This document shows positions 9,813 to 20,147 of a stretch of DNA of 32,055 nt, one piece after another. How positions within the stretch are numbered: the stretch's first letter is position 1; each line of letters begins with the position of its first letter. A model generated the notes under the pieces. It did no database searches and was not told the origin of the DNA. It saw nothing but the letters and a program-made list of their open reading frames with translations. The position numbers and the translations under genes are program-made. The stretch comes from Bacteroidales bacterium (GTDB lineage Bacteria; Bacteroidota; Bacteroidia; Bacteroidales; JAIORY01), in NCBI GenBank assembly GCA_021107915.1, contig JAIORY010000304.1, positions 1 through 32,055 on the forward strand, in the 5' to 3' direction.

Positions 9813-10430
9813 TTAAATTTTTATTCTTTCAAAAGAAAAACCCTTATTTGAAAAATATTTTAAGACTTCAGGTAAAGCAAACAGCATTTTTTCTTTTGCT
9901 TTCACACTATCGTGAAAAACCACTATTGAGCCTTTTTGTACATTATCAATTACATTGCTAAGACATTTTTCTTTTGAAATATCTTTATCGTAATCGCCTG
10001 CCAGCACTGTCCACATAATAATTTTATATTTGTTTTTTATCTCGTTGACTTGTGCTTTTCTTATTCTTCCGTATGGAGGTCTGAAAAGATTTGAATCAAT
10101 ATATTTTTCCGATTCTTCAATATTTGAAATATATTTTCCGTTTTTTGTTTTCCATCCGTTAACATGATTGAAAGTATGATTTCCTACGCTATGTCCGTGC
10201 TTCAGAATATTATTAAAGATTTCAGGATGATTTTTTACATTTTCTCCCAAACAAAAAAATGTTGCTTTGGCATTATATTCATCAAGAATTTTTAAAACAT
10301 TTTCAGTAACTCCCGGAGTTGGTCCATCATCAAAAGTCAGGTAAATTGTTTTTTCAATGGATTTAAAATCCCAAATCAAATTTCTGTTTGAGAAAAGCTT
10401 TACGAGATATGGTGTTTTTATAAAATACAA
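9813..10430 (-). CDS. Polysaccharide deacetylase family protein (NodB homology domain)
   Basis: YLTFDDGPTPGVTENVLKILDEYNAKATFFCLGENV; HSVGNHTFNH; FRPPYGR; VFHDS. Confidence 0.9.
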   Translation of the reverse strand: MYFIKTPYLVKLFSNRNLIWDFKSIEKTIYLTFDDGPTPGVTENVLKILDEYNAKATFFCLGENVKNHPEIFNNILKHGHSVGNHTFNHVNGWKTKNGKYISNIEESEKYIDSNLFRPPYGRIRKAQVNEIKNKYKIIMWTVLAGDYDKDISKEKCLSNVIDNVQKGSIVVFHDSVKAKEKMLFALPEVLKYFSNKGFSFERIKI

Positions 10431-10454
10431 AATCTGTTGATTAAAATGAATGAG

Positions 10455-11978
10455 CTAAATTAATGATTTTCCTGTCATCTCCTCCGGTATTTTAATTTTC
10501 ATCAAACTCAGCAAGGTAGGAGCAACATCAGCCAAAACCCCGTTATTAATTTTATTGTATTCATCCGAAACTAAAATACAAGGAACAGGATTAAGTGAAT
10601 GAGCTGTGTTTGGAGAACCATTTTTATTTATGGCATTGTCAGCGTTGCCATGATCAGCAATTATCAAAGCTGAATAATTATTTTCTTTTGCAGTTTCAAC
10701 TACCTCTCTAACGCAATTATCAACAGTTTCAACGGCTTTTAAAATTGCTTTATAAATGCCGGTATGACCAACCATATCGCCGTTTGCAAAATTCAGACAA
10801 ACAAAATCTGCTTCTTGTTTTTTTAGTTCTTCAACAATTTTGTCTTTAACTTTAAATGCGCTCATTTCGGGTTGAAGGTCGTAAGTAGCAACTTTTGGAG
10901 ATGGCACCATAATTCGTTTTTCGTTTTTAAATTCTTTTTCTCTGCCTCCGGAAAAGAAAAAAGTAACATGAGCATATTTTTCAGTTTCGGCAATCCTGAT
11001 CTGCTTTTTGCCTAATTTTGATAAATATTCACCAAGTGTATTTTCAATATTTTTTTTATCATAAATTATTTTGACCCCCTTGAATGAATCATCATAACTG
11101 GTCATGGTGTAATAATTCAGGTCAATGGTATTCATGCCAAATTCAGGCATATCTTTTTGAGTGAGTGCAATTGTAATTTGTCTGAGTCTGTCAGTTCTAA
11201 AATTAAAACAAATAACCACATCGTCTTTTTCGATTGTTCCAATAGCTTCATTATTTTCATTAACTGTAACAATTGGTTTTATGAATTCATCAGTTACTCC
11301 GGCATCGTACGATTCCTGAATTGCATTTAATATGTTTTTGGTTTTCTTTCCTTTGCCCTTAACCATCAAATCATAACCTTCTCTGATCCTTTCCCACCTT
11401 TTATCTCTGTCCATAGTATAATATCTGCCGATTAAAGAAGCTATTTTTACACTTGATCCTGCAATATGTTCTTCAAGTTCTTTAACAAATCCATATCCGC
11501 TTTTGGGGTCGGTATCACGACCATCAGTTAAAGCATGGATGAAAACATTTTTCAGTCCATAGTCCTTGGTCATATTGCAAAGTTTGTAAAGATGCTTATT
11601 TGATGAATGAACGCCACCATCGGAAACCAATCCCAGAAAATGAACACTTTTATTGTTTTCTTTAGCATAAGATAATGCTTCAACCAACTGTGGATTTTGC
11701 TCAATGCTATTATCTTCGATTGCATTATTAATTTTTACAAGATCTTGGAAAATAACTCTTCCGGCACCAATATTCAGATGCCCTACTTCTGAGTTTCCCA
11801 TTTGTCCTTCGGGTAAACCAACATCATTACCGGAAGTTTTTAATTGTGAATGAGGATAACTCTCAATTAGTTTGTCAATGTAAGGAGTATTTCCGTTAAA
11901 GATCACATCACTCTTGCTTTTATCTCCAATTCCCCAACCATCAAGAATTATCAGTATTGCTTTTTTTGTATCAGCCAT
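10455..11978 (-). CDS. gpmI: 2,3-bisphosphoglycerate-independent phosphoglycerate mutase
   Basis: [67 protein letters not shown]. Confidence 0.96.
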   Translation of the reverse strand: MADTKKAILIILDGWGIGDKSKSDVIFNGNTPYIDKLIESYPHSQLKTSGNDVGLPEGQMGNSEVGHLNIGAGRVIFQDLVKINNAIEDNSIEQNPQLVEALSYAKENNKSVHFLGLVSDGGVHSSNKHLYKLCNMTKDYGLKNVFIHALTDGRDTDPKSGYGFVKELEEHIAGSSVKIASLIGRYYTMDRDKRWERIREGYDLMVKGKGKKTKNILNAIQESYDAGVTDEFIKPIVTVNENNEAIGTIEKDDVVICFNFRTDRLRQITIALTQKDMPEFGMNTIDLNYYTMTSYDDSFKGVKIIYDKKNIENTLGEYLSKLGKKQIRIAETEKYAHVTFFFSGGREKEFKNEKRIMVPSPKVATYDLQPEMSAFKVKDKIVEELKKQEADFVCLNFANGDMVGHTGIYKAILKAVETVDNCVREVVETAKENNYSALIIADHGNADNAINKNGSPNTAHSLNPVPCILVSDEYNKINNGVLADVAPTLLSLMKIKIPEEMTGKSLI

Positions 11979-12108
11979 TTTGTTTATTTATTTTATTGAT
12001 GCAAAATTATGAATTAAAATGGTTCTGCTGTTATGGACTCAATATTTCAATAATCTTTGTTTTTGAAACAATCAAGCTAAACATTTTATATATTTGTAAA
12101 ATATTTTC

Positions 12109-12211
12109 TATACTAATTCTTAACAGGTTTGCGAAGCATAACTGTTTAGAAGTAGTTATGCGTGCGGAATAGACCTGTAAAACTTTTGCATTTCTGTCCC
12201 GCATTAGTATA
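12109..12211 (+). repeat. 103-bp intergenic element (copy A) with 9-bp terminal inverted repeats TATACTAAT/ATTAGTATA and internal stems
   Basis: TIRs 12109..12117 and 12203..12211; internal ACAGGT/ACCTGT (12123..12128, 12173..12178) and GCATAACT/AGTTATGC (12136..12143, 12154..12161). A diverged copy lies at 9490..9614. Confidence 0.75.
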
Positions 12212-12236
12212 AAACATTAACTAATAAAAAAAATTA

Positions 12237-12953
12237 ATGCGAAAAAGATGGGTAATACCCGATATCCACGGATGCTATAAAACCTACCAGGCTTTAATTG
12301 AACAACAAATTAATCCGTCAAAACACGACGAGATATATTTTCTTGGAGATTATATTGACCGAGGTCCAGGTTCAAAAGAGATTATTGATCATATAATGAA
12401 ACTTCAGAAGGAAGAATATAATATTAGATTATTGATGGGTAATCACGAAGATTATCTTCTCAGAGCTTATGAAGAAGAAATGAACCGAAAAAGAATACTT
12501 GGGTTTAAGACAAAGAATTATATCAAAAAAGAATGGGAGCAACTCGGCGGCAGAAAAACTATGGAAAGCTTTGGAATAAAGTCTTTGAAAGATATTCCGA
12601 AAAAGTATATCAAATGGATAAAAAAACTGGAATATTACATCGAACTTGATGATGCTGTTTTGGTTCATGCAGGACTGAATTTTAATAGTGATAATCCTTT
12701 TAAAGATAAACGTGCAATGCTTTGGCTACGCGATTATCAGGTTAAACCTGAAATGATAAATAACAGATTAGTTATTCACGGGCATGTTCCGGTAAGTCTT
12801 GAGTTTATTTATTCAAGTTTAAATAATTCCTCTTACGGATTTATTGATCTTGATAATGGCTCTTATATGGATAGAAGAGAAGGATTTGGAAATCTTGTTG
12901 CACTTGAACTTAATTCAATGGAATTAAAAGTTCAGCAGAATTTGGATTATTAG
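12237..12953 (+). CDS. PPP-family serine/threonine phosphatase/metallophosphoesterase
   Basis: PDIHGCY; FLGDYIDRGPGSKEIIDHI; LLMGNHEDYLLRA; LVHAGLN; VIHGHVP. Confidence 0.9.
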   Translation: MRKRWVIPDIHGCYKTYQALIEQQINPSKHDEIYFLGDYIDRGPGSKEIIDHIMKLQKEEYNIRLLMGNHEDYLLRAYEEEMNRKRILGFKTKNYIKKEWEQLGGRKTMESFGIKSLKDIPKKYIKWIKKLEYYIELDDAVLVHAGLNFNSDNPFKDKRAMLWLRDYQVKPEMINNRLVIHGHVPVSLEFIYSSLNNSSYGFIDLDNGSYMDRREGFGNLVALELNSMELKVQQNLDY

Positions 12954-13026
12954 AATTGAGGCTATTCGAATAAGACTCGTTTAATTATTTTACTGAAATG
13001 AACGATAATAATTTGACAAACACGAT

Positions 13027-13057
13027 AGGTTGCTAACCTTTTAAAGGTTAGTAACCT
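13027..13057. repeat. Near-loopless inverted repeat AGGTTGCTAACCTTT-T-AAAGGTTAGTAACCT
   Basis: 15-bp arms with one mismatch, which is a G-U wobble in the + strand RNA. Confidence 0.75.
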
Positions 13058-13106
13058 TAGTTGTTGTTATCCACCATATCTAAGGAAACAGGATAAAAAA
13101 GTTAAA

Positions 13107-13514
13107 ATGAAAAAATTAGTTTTTAATATATTATTATCTCTATTATTAATAGGTCTAATATCTTGTTCAAAAGAATTAAGTTATGATTTTAAGGTTAAGA
13201 ATGAAACGAATTATCATTTAAATAAAATTTTATTTGATTGGTGTCAAGGAGATAATTCAATATCTGTTGAGCCAAATAAATCATCAGAAATATTTACCCT
13301 GACCTACAAGACTAGTGGAGCTAATTTTTTTGGTTCAGGTTCATTATGTATAACTATTGAATCTTATTCGGATTCAATTTCAAATTATGAAAATGCATAC
13401 GGAATAGCAATAGATCGAAGTAAATTAGACGAAGGTCAATTAAACACGATTAATATTATAAAAGATATTAATCCGTACTATGAAACTGATATATTTACTA
13501 TTAGCTTGCAATAA
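13107..13514 (+). CDS. Hypothetical lipoprotein
   Basis: Signal peptide with lipobox LIGLISC|S; start ATG at 13107; no recognised domain. Confidence 0.65.
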   Translation: MKKLVFNILLSLLLIGLISCSKELSYDFKVKNETNYHLNKILFDWCQGDNSISVEPNKSSEIFTLTYKTSGANFFGSGSLCITIESYSDSISNYENAYGIAIDRSKLDEGQLNTINIIKDINPYYETDIFTISLQ

Positions 13515-13536
13515 CATAAATGCATAAAATAAAAAA

Positions 13537-15207
13537 ATGATACACAACCAACCAATAATATTTAAAAAAATGAAAAACAACCTATCAAAAATCCTACTGA
13601 TCACATTTGTAATTTTGGTATTTATTGTCAAACAATCGTATTCCTACACAGGAGAAGTTATTAGGGTTTTTAAAACTCCGGGGAATTTCCCGACAGGAAT
13701 GACTTTTGACGGAAAAAATATCTGGCTTGCCGACCGAAAAGAAGCAAAACTTTTTTGTATTGATCCGGCAAACGGAAAAGTAATAAGAAGCATACAGTCA
13801 CCTGCTTACTGGCCAATGGGACTTGCATGGGATGGTGAAGCTCTCTGGAGTGTTGATGTAAAAGGTGGAATTCCTTTATCGGAAAATTATAACGGGAAAA
13901 TTTATCGTGTTGATCCAAAAGACGGAACGCTTTTAAAAACTATAACTGCACCATCATCAACACCAAGAGGATTGACCTGGGATGGAAAATATCTCTGGTG
14001 TGTGGATAATCGTTCTGATGAAATTATTCAATTTAGTCCTGATGACGGAACAACAATCCGATCATTTAAAGCTCCGGCAGGTGATTGTCGTGGATTGACT
14101 TTTGACGGAAAATATCTTTGGGTTTCCGACAGGAGTACTAATGAAATTTATATGGTTGACCCTGAAACAGGAACAGTTTTAATTGTTGCTGAAGCACCCG
14201 GAGAATATACCAGAGGATTATGTTTTGACGGAACTGATCTTTGGGCTGCCGATTATCAAAGCGATAAAATCTATGAATTAAAGATAAGAGATGGAGAAAA
14301 ATTCAAAAGAACAAATCCTCACAAATCCATTGTAACTTTTAATCACAGAATCACGAATTTTGGACCCGGAAATGTAAAATCTGCCGATATCCATATTGCA
14401 ATTCCAAAAGATCGTGATACACAGGAAATTCACGGTAAAAGTGAATTTATAACAAAACCAACTGATTTTGTTGAAGACCACTGGGATCAAGAAACTGCTC
14501 ATTTTCATTTTGAAAACATTAAAGCCGGTGAAAATAAAAATGCCGAAATGAAAACTGAGGTTACTACTTATGAAGTCAGATATTTTATTTATCCTGAAAA
14601 TGTCGGTGTTCTTAAAGATATTCCGAAAAAGATTACTGATAAATATCTTGAAGATAATGAAAAGTATGATTATAAACATCCGGTAATTCAATCTGCTGTA
14701 AAAGCAGCCTTGAAAGGTGAAAAAAATCCTTACTGGATGGCTCGTAAATTATACAATTACCTGATGCAAAATATGTATTACGAAATGCAGGGTGGCTGGA
14801 ATACTGCTCCTACAGTTCTCGAACGCGGAAATGGTTCCTGCTCCGAATATTCATTTGTTTACATAGCAATGTGTCGTGCAGCGGGGTTACCTGCAAGATA
14901 TGTTGGCGCGGTGGTTTTAAGGGGTGATCATGCCAGTCTGGATGATGTTTTTCATCGTTGGGTAGAAGTTTTTCTTCCCGGATACGGTTGGATTCCAATT
15001 GATCCAAGTGGCGGCGATAGCAAATCCCCAAGGCATCAGGCAAATTATTTCGGACATCTTGCCAATAGATTTTTAATTACAACCGAAAGTGGTGGAGGTT
15101 CCAAAACTATGGGATGGACATATAATTCAAATGAATTTTATGTTACCGATCCAAAAACCAATGTTGTTACCGATCATTTTGCAGAATGGGATCCGGTTGT
15201 GAAATAA
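13537..15207 (+). CDS. Exported protein with N-terminal beta-propeller repeats and C-terminal transglutaminase-like domain (start may be ATG at 13570)
   Basis: Five repeats of about 48 aa (RGLTWDGKYLWCVDNRSDEIIQFSPDDGTTIRSFKAP...), then the transglutaminase triad context GSCSEY / FHRWVEV / PIDPSGGD. Confidence 0.88.
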   Translation: MIHNQPIIFKKMKNNLSKILLITFVILVFIVKQSYSYTGEVIRVFKTPGNFPTGMTFDGKNIWLADRKEAKLFCIDPANGKVIRSIQSPAYWPMGLAWDGEALWSVDVKGGIPLSENYNGKIYRVDPKDGTLLKTITAPSSTPRGLTWDGKYLWCVDNRSDEIIQFSPDDGTTIRSFKAPAGDCRGLTFDGKYLWVSDRSTNEIYMVDPETGTVLIVAEAPGEYTRGLCFDGTDLWAADYQSDKIYELKIRDGEKFKRTNPHKSIVTFNHRITNFGPGNVKSADIHIAIPKDRDTQEIHGKSEFITKPTDFVEDHWDQETAHFHFENIKAGENKNAEMKTEVTTYEVRYFIYPENVGVLKDIPKKITDKYLEDNEKYDYKHPVIQSAVKAALKGEKNPYWMARKLYNYLMQNMYYEMQGGWNTAPTVLERGNGSCSEYSFVYIAMCRAAGLPARYVGAVVLRGDHASLDDVFHRWVEVFLPGYGWIPIDPSGGDSKSPRHQANYFGHLANRFLITTESGGGSKTMGWTYNSNEFYVTDPKTNVVTDHFAEWDPVVK

Positions 15208-15236
15208 ATTGATATTGCAAATAATCTGACAGAAAT

Positions 15237-15280
15237 AAAAAACCTGCGAAATATTATAAATCGCAGGTTTTTATTTTTAT
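15237..15280. terminator. Probable bidirectional intrinsic terminator
   Basis: AACCTGCGA (15241..15249) / TCGCAGGTT (15261..15269) stem flanked by an A-run and T-run between convergent CDSs. Confidence 0.85.
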
Positions 15281-15293
15281 ATGAATAGATTTT

Positions 15294-17447
15294 TTATTTT
15301 CTGGATTCAATTAGAATATCCAACATTTTCATACCTGCTTCAGGAATTATTGTTCCCGGTCCGAAAATTGCAACTACTCCGGCTTTATAGAGGAAATCAT
15401 AATCCTGATGAGGGATAACACCACCGACATTTATTAAAATATCTTCTCTTTCTAATTTTTTCAATTCTTTAATTAACTGCGGTACTAAGGTTTTATGTCC
15501 TGCAGCAAGACTTGATACGCCAACAATATGGACATCATTTTCAACTGCCTGACGGGCAACTTCGGCAGGTGTTTGGAACAATGGTCCGATATCAACATCA
15601 AAACCAATATCAGCATATCCTGTGGCAACTACTTTAGCTCCGCGGTCATGTCCGTCCTGACCCATTTTAGCAATCATTATTCTTGGTCTGCGTCCTTCTA
15701 ATTTGGCAAATTCATCTGCCATTTTACATGCTTTTATAAAAGTTTTATCATTTTTTGATTCCGATGAATAAACTCCTGAAATTGATCTTATCACTGCTTT
15801 ATACCTCCCAAATACTTTTTCACATGCGTCTGATATTTCACCTAATGTAGCTCGTTTTTTTGCTGCATCAATTGATAATTCCAAAAGATTACCTTTTCCT
15901 GTTTCACATGCTTTTGTTATTGAATTTAATGCTTCCTGAACCTCATCATTATTTCTTTCTTCGCGTAATTGTTTTAATCTTTTTATTTGTGATTCTCTTA
16001 CAGATGTGTTGTCAACCTCGAGTGTTTCGAGGGGGTCTTCTTTTTCAAGTCTGTATTTATTTATGCCAACGATAGTGTCTTTATAAGAATCAATTCTTGC
16101 TTGTTTTCTTGCTGATGCTTCTTCAATTCTCATCTTTGGAATACCTGTTTCAATAGCTTTTGCCATTCCGCCAAGTTCTTCAACTTCTTCTATTAATTCC
16201 CATGCTTTTTGGGCTATTTCATTTGTAAGCGATTCAACATAATATGAGCCTGCCCATGGGTCAACCGAGCGACAAATTTCGGTTTCATTCTGGATATATA
16301 TTTGCGTGTTACGTGCAATACGTGCAGAAAAATCCGTTGGCAATGCAATTGCTTCATCAAGTGCATTTGTATGTAACGATTGTGTGTGACCGAGTGCTGC
16401 ACCCATTGCTTCGACACAAGTCCGGGCAACATTATTAAAAGGATCCTGCTCTGTAAGACTCCATCCCGACGTCTGGCAATGAGTTCTAAGAGCAAGAGAT
16501 TTAGGATTTTTGGGATTGAATTTCTTTACGATTTTTGCCCAGAGCATACGTGCTGCACGCATCTTTGCAATTTCCATAAAATGATTCATCCCAATAGCCC
16601 AAAAGAACGAAATCCTTGGTGCAAAAGAATCAATGTCAATACCTGCATTTACTCCGGCTCTTAAATATTCAAGTCCATCAGCTAAAGTGTATGCAAGTTC
16701 CAGGTCGGCTGTAGCACCGGCTTCCTGCATGTGATATCCGCTAACGCTAATCGAATTAAATTTAGGCATCTTTTGTGAAGTAAATTCAAAGATGTCTGCA
16801 ATAATTTTCATTGATGGCAGAGGTGGATAAATGTATGTGTTTCTAACCATGAATTCTTTAAGAATATCATTTTGGATTGTACCATTTAGCTCTTCTAATG
16901 AAGCTCCTTGCTCAAGACCTGCAACAATATAAAATGCCAAAATTGGTAAAACAGCTCCGTTCATAGTCATAGAAACGGACATTTTATTTAATGGAATTTC
17001 ATTAAAAAGAATTTCCATATCTTTGATAGAGTCGATTGCAACACCAGCTTTTCCAACATCGCCGACTACTCTTTCGTGATCGGAATCGTATCCTCTGTGA
17101 GTTGCAAGATCAAAAGCTACGGAAAGTCCTTTTTGTCCGGCGGCAAGATTTCTTCTATAAAAAGCATTAGATTCTTCCGCAGTTGAAAATCCGGCATACT
17201 GACGAACTGTCCATGGTCGCATTACGTACATGGTGGAATATGGTCCTCGTAAGAATGGAGAAATTCCGGCTGCATAATCCAAATGTTCCAAACCTTCAAG
17301 ATCATCTTTTGTGAAAACAGATTTTAAGGGAATTCTTTCAGGTGTTAGCCAACCGGCAGAAATGTTATTTTCTTTTTCCCACTCTTTTGGTGATAATGAT
17401 GATTTTGGTGAAGATTGAAAATTTATATTTTTGAAATTAGGTTTCAT
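15294..17447 (-). CDS. scpA: Methylmalonyl-CoA mutase large (alpha) subunit, B12-binding
   Basis: [77 protein letters not shown]; cobalamin-binding [33 protein letters not shown]. Confidence 0.97.
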   Translation of the reverse strand: MKPNFKNINFQSSPKSSLSPKEWEKENNISAGWLTPERIPLKSVFTKDDLEGLEHLDYAAGISPFLRGPYSTMYVMRPWTVRQYAGFSTAEESNAFYRRNLAAGQKGLSVAFDLATHRGYDSDHERVVGDVGKAGVAIDSIKDMEILFNEIPLNKMSVSMTMNGAVLPILAFYIVAGLEQGASLEELNGTIQNDILKEFMVRNTYIYPPLPSMKIIADIFEFTSQKMPKFNSISVSGYHMQEAGATADLELAYTLADGLEYLRAGVNAGIDIDSFAPRISFFWAIGMNHFMEIAKMRAARMLWAKIVKKFNPKNPKSLALRTHCQTSGWSLTEQDPFNNVARTCVEAMGAALGHTQSLHTNALDEAIALPTDFSARIARNTQIYIQNETEICRSVDPWAGSYYVESLTNEIAQKAWELIEEVEELGGMAKAIETGIPKMRIEEASARKQARIDSYKDTIVGINKYRLEKEDPLETLEVDNTSVRESQIKRLKQLREERNNDEVQEALNSITKACETGKGNLLELSIDAAKKRATLGEISDACEKVFGRYKAVIRSISGVYSSESKNDKTFIKACKMADEFAKLEGRRPRIMIAKMGQDGHDRGAKVVATGYADIGFDVDIGPLFQTPAEVARQAVENDVHIVGVSSLAAGHKTLVPQLIKELKKLEREDILINVGGVIPHQDYDFLYKAGVVAIFGPGTIIPEAGMKMLDILIESRK

Positions 17448-17485
17448 TTTCTATTCTGTTATTTTATTATTTCTTCTTATTTTTT

Positions 17486-17556
17486 ATCAAGTATCAAGAA
17501 TCCAGTATCAATTATTTGTTATCAGTTATCGGTTCTCAGTTATCAGTATCCGGCAA
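17486..17556. repeat. Degenerate ATCAGTTATC/TATCAAGTATC-type short repeat between the two mutase genes
   Basis: tatcaagtatcaagaatccagtatcaattatttgttatcagttatcggttctcagttatcagtatc read directly. Confidence 0.6.
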
Positions 17557-19443
17557 CTAAATATTAAGCTCTGCCTGAAATCTTTGCAAATCTTCAAGGA
17601 TATTTGATTTAACATGAATAAAATTTTTAATTCCTTTTTCTTTAAGATTTTCAATAATTGATTTTGGATAACCAGCTACAACTGTGATAGCTTTTCCTTT
17701 TAATTTTTCATAAATTTCAGATGCAATTTTTTCATATTCATCATCCGAACTGCAAATTACAACGATGTCAGCATTTTTTTTCATTGCTGCTTTTATTCCT
17801 TTGTCAACAGATTTGAATCCCTGATTATCGATAATGTCAAATCCGGCACAACCAAAGAAATTAGTTGAGAACATAGCTCTGGCTCTTCTCATTGCCAGAT
17901 TTCCATAAGTAAATAAAAATACAAGAGGTCGTTTATTCTTTTTAGAATATTGATCGGTTTTGTATCTTAATCTTTCAAAAGCTTGTGCTCCGCGATAAGG
18001 TTTTAAAGTTTCAAATTCAGCATCTTTTTCTGATTGATCTGACTCTTCAAAAATCGAAATATCAAGGTCTTTTTCAATATGTTCTCCTGTGTTTGGGAAT
18101 TGATTTGTACCAAGGATACCTTCTTTTCCGGATGCAATCGCAATATCTCTTTTTTGAGAAGTTTCTTTAATTTTGTTTTGGATGAAACCTTTTCTTAAAG
18201 CGTTTACATAACCACCTAATTCATCAATCTCAAGGAATATCTTCCACGCTTCCTCAGCAATTGAATTAGTTAGATTTTCGAGATAATATGAGCCGGCAGC
18301 AGGATCAACAATTTTATCAAAATGAGATTCTTCTTTTAACAGAAGTTGTTGATTACGTGCTATCCTTTCCGAAAACTCTGTCGGTTCTTCATAAACAGAA
18401 TTAAAACTATTTACCAGCATCGAATCTACTCCGCCAATTATTGATGACATTGATTCGGTTGTTGTGCGAAGAAGGTTTACGTAAGGATCGTAAAGTGATT
18501 TGTTCCAGTTGGACGTGGTGGAGTGAATATACATTTTTGTAATTTCTGCTTTCACAGGACCATAGGCATTTACGATGTTAGCCCAAAGTAATCTCGCTGC
18601 ACGTACTTTTGCAATTTCCATAAAATAACTGCTACCAACTGCAAAATTGAATTTCATTCGTGGAGCAATATCATTTATTGAGAGTCCCTTGTCAGTGAGT
18701 TTTGATAAATACTCATTTCCCATTGATAGACTAAACGCAAGTTCTTCAACTACTGAAGCACCTGAAGTACGAAATATCTGACCATTAACACTTATTGTTT
18801 TAAAATTTGGAAGATGATTTGCGGCTTTAAAGTTTGCGGCACATTTATTAAAAGAATCTTCTTCCGAAAATGGAAATTTCCCTTTTAAAGTAAGTTGTCC
18901 GAGAGGATCAAAATCAACAGAGCCATGTATTTTTTCAAGATCACGGTTATACTTTTTTGTTAATTGATCGATGATTTTGATGATTTCCAAAGAATGATTT
19001 CCACAATAATAATTCAGTTCAACACTGTCGGCATAAATATTTTCAAGCAGATTTTCTATTTCTTCGAGAGTAGGTTTTTTATCTGTGTTGAGATAAAATC
19101 CCAGAGAATCAACACCCTTCATTAAAATGTCAAGTGCTTTTTTGTTTGCTTCTGAAATATCATTTACTTTGATATTTTGCCGCACTTTCCAGCTATTGGA
19201 ATTTTTTTTATTTCCCCTTACATAAGGGAAATCACCCGGGAAAGTTTCCATATATTTTAAACTTTCCAGATTTTCTTTTCTGTAATAAGGTTTTACGTTT
19301 ATTCCTTCGGTGGTTTTCCAGATAAGCTTTTTCTCGTAATCAGCTCCTTTAAGATCTATTTTAATTTTCTCTTCCCATTCCTGGGTTGAAATCGCCGGGA
19401 ATTCTTCAAATATTTTTTTAGATTTTTTTTCTTTTTGACACAT
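17557..19443 (-). CDS. mutA: Methylmalonyl-CoA mutase small (beta) subunit
   Basis: Mutase TIM-barrel homology (GDFPYVRGNKK...FNFAVGSSYFMEIAKVRAARLLWANIV; VDPAAGSYYLENLTNSIAEEAW) with a degenerate B12 domain lacking DxHxxG; adjacent to the large subunit. Confidence 0.93.
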   Translation of the reverse strand: MCQKEKKSKKIFEEFPAISTQEWEEKIKIDLKGADYEKKLIWKTTEGINVKPYYRKENLESLKYMETFPGDFPYVRGNKKNSNSWKVRQNIKVNDISEANKKALDILMKGVDSLGFYLNTDKKPTLEEIENLLENIYADSVELNYYCGNHSLEIIKIIDQLTKKYNRDLEKIHGSVDFDPLGQLTLKGKFPFSEEDSFNKCAANFKAANHLPNFKTISVNGQIFRTSGASVVEELAFSLSMGNEYLSKLTDKGLSINDIAPRMKFNFAVGSSYFMEIAKVRAARLLWANIVNAYGPVKAEITKMYIHSTTSNWNKSLYDPYVNLLRTTTESMSSIIGGVDSMLVNSFNSVYEEPTEFSERIARNQQLLLKEESHFDKIVDPAAGSYYLENLTNSIAEEAWKIFLEIDELGGYVNALRKGFIQNKIKETSQKRDIAIASGKEGILGTNQFPNTGEHIEKDLDISIFEESDQSEKDAEFETLKPYRGAQAFERLRYKTDQYSKKNKRPLVFLFTYGNLAMRRARAMFSTNFFGCAGFDIIDNQGFKSVDKGIKAAMKKNADIVVICSSDDEYEKIASEIYEKLKGKAITVVAGYPKSIIENLKEKGIKNFIHVKSNILEDLQRFQAELNI

Positions 19444-19500
19444 TATTAAAATTTTAGTAAACTCAATATTTTAAAAATCAAGCTGTTTTCAAATCGTTTG

Positions 19501-19533
19501 CAAAATTACATCAAAATATTTTGTTAAATCAAA
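19501..19533 (-). promoter_or_regulatory. Putative Bacteroidota promoter upstream of mutA (TTTG-N21-TAATTTTG on the minus strand)
   Basis: CAAAATTA at 19501..19508 and CAAA at 19530..19533 on +; spacing of 21 is close to the TTTG-N19-21-TAnnTTTG consensus; 58 bp upstream of the start codon. Confidence 0.5.
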
Positions 19534-19670
19534 ATCAGACTGAATTTATTGTTAATTTTTTCACAGTAAAATGTATATTCATTTGTGTTTATCGAAAAAT
19601 ATTTCTTATTAATGATTTTAATGACAATAAAAAAAAATTGTACTTTTGAATAAACAAATAATTTAAAAAA

Positions 19671-19853
19671 ATGTTAACAAAGACGAGATTAAAAGAACAA
19701 ATTGAGAAATTTCCTGAAAAGTTTTCAATTGATGAATTAGTTGAGAAACTTATCTTGATTGAAAAAATTGAATATGGAAATAAGCAGTCTGAAAATGGGG
19801 ACATTATTACAGATGATGAATTAGATAAAGAAATCGAAAAATGGTTCGAATAA
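19671..19853 (+). CDS. Small antitoxin-like protein paired with the RelE/ParE-type toxin
   Basis: 60 aa charged protein; its 3' end overlaps the downstream toxin start by 13 bp; TACTTTTG -7 box at 19641..19648. Confidence 0.75.
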   Translation: MLTKTRLKEQIEKFPEKFSIDELVEKLILIEKIEYGNKQSENGDIITDDELDKEIEKWFE

Positions 19854-20146
19854 ATTGGACTCTTCAGGCTAAATATGATTTAAAAAGCATCGCAGATTAC
19901 ATCTCAAGAGATTCAAAATACTATGCCAAACTTCAGATTTTAAGACTTAAAAACAGACCTAATATTTTAAAATCACAAATGCGGATTGGTAAAATTGTTT
20001 CTGAGATTAATAATAAAAACATTCGTGAATTGAAGGAAGGAAGATATAGAATTATTTATAAGATTGTTTCAAAAAATCAAATTGATATTTTAACGGTTCA
20101 TCATTCCACAAGAGATTTATCAAAAAGAAATTTGGAGTATATATAG
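19841..20146 (+). CDS. RelE/ParE-superfamily toxin
   Basis: WTLQAKYDLKSIADYISRDSKYYAKLQILRL...IREL.EGRYRIIYKIVSKNQIDILTVHHSTRDL is the standard ParE/RelE pattern. Confidence 0.88.
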   Translation: MVRINWTLQAKYDLKSIADYISRDSKYYAKLQILRLKNRPNILKSQMRIGKIVSEINNKNIRELKEGRYRIIYKIVSKNQIDILTVHHSTRDLSKRNLEYI

Positions 20147-20147
20147 T

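Noticed and set aside
11957-12172. 71-aa + strand ORF overlapping the gpmI start and the TIR-flanked element
   Set aside because: Low-complexity hydrophobic translation, overlaps a real gene antisense and a repeat; no family resemblance.
14278-14691. 137-aa minus-strand ORF inside the propeller-transglutaminase gene
   Set aside because: Antisense shadow ORF in AT-rich coding sequence; Ile/Phe-rich with no domain.
16214-16664. ORFs on both strands within the mutase large subunit gene
   Set aside because: The host ORF is an unmistakable methylmalonyl-CoA mutase; the alternatives have no recognisable features.
17557-19443. Mutase small subunit as a degraded pseudogene because its B12-binding motif is missing
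   Set aside because: The beta subunit of heterodimeric methylmalonyl-CoA mutases normally lacks a functional B12 site; the ORF is intact.
19444-19670. Possible cobalamin riboswitch upstream of the B12-dependent mutase genes
   Set aside because: The leader is short and AT-rich; no B12-box-like conserved sequence was seen. Only a plausible promoter is present.
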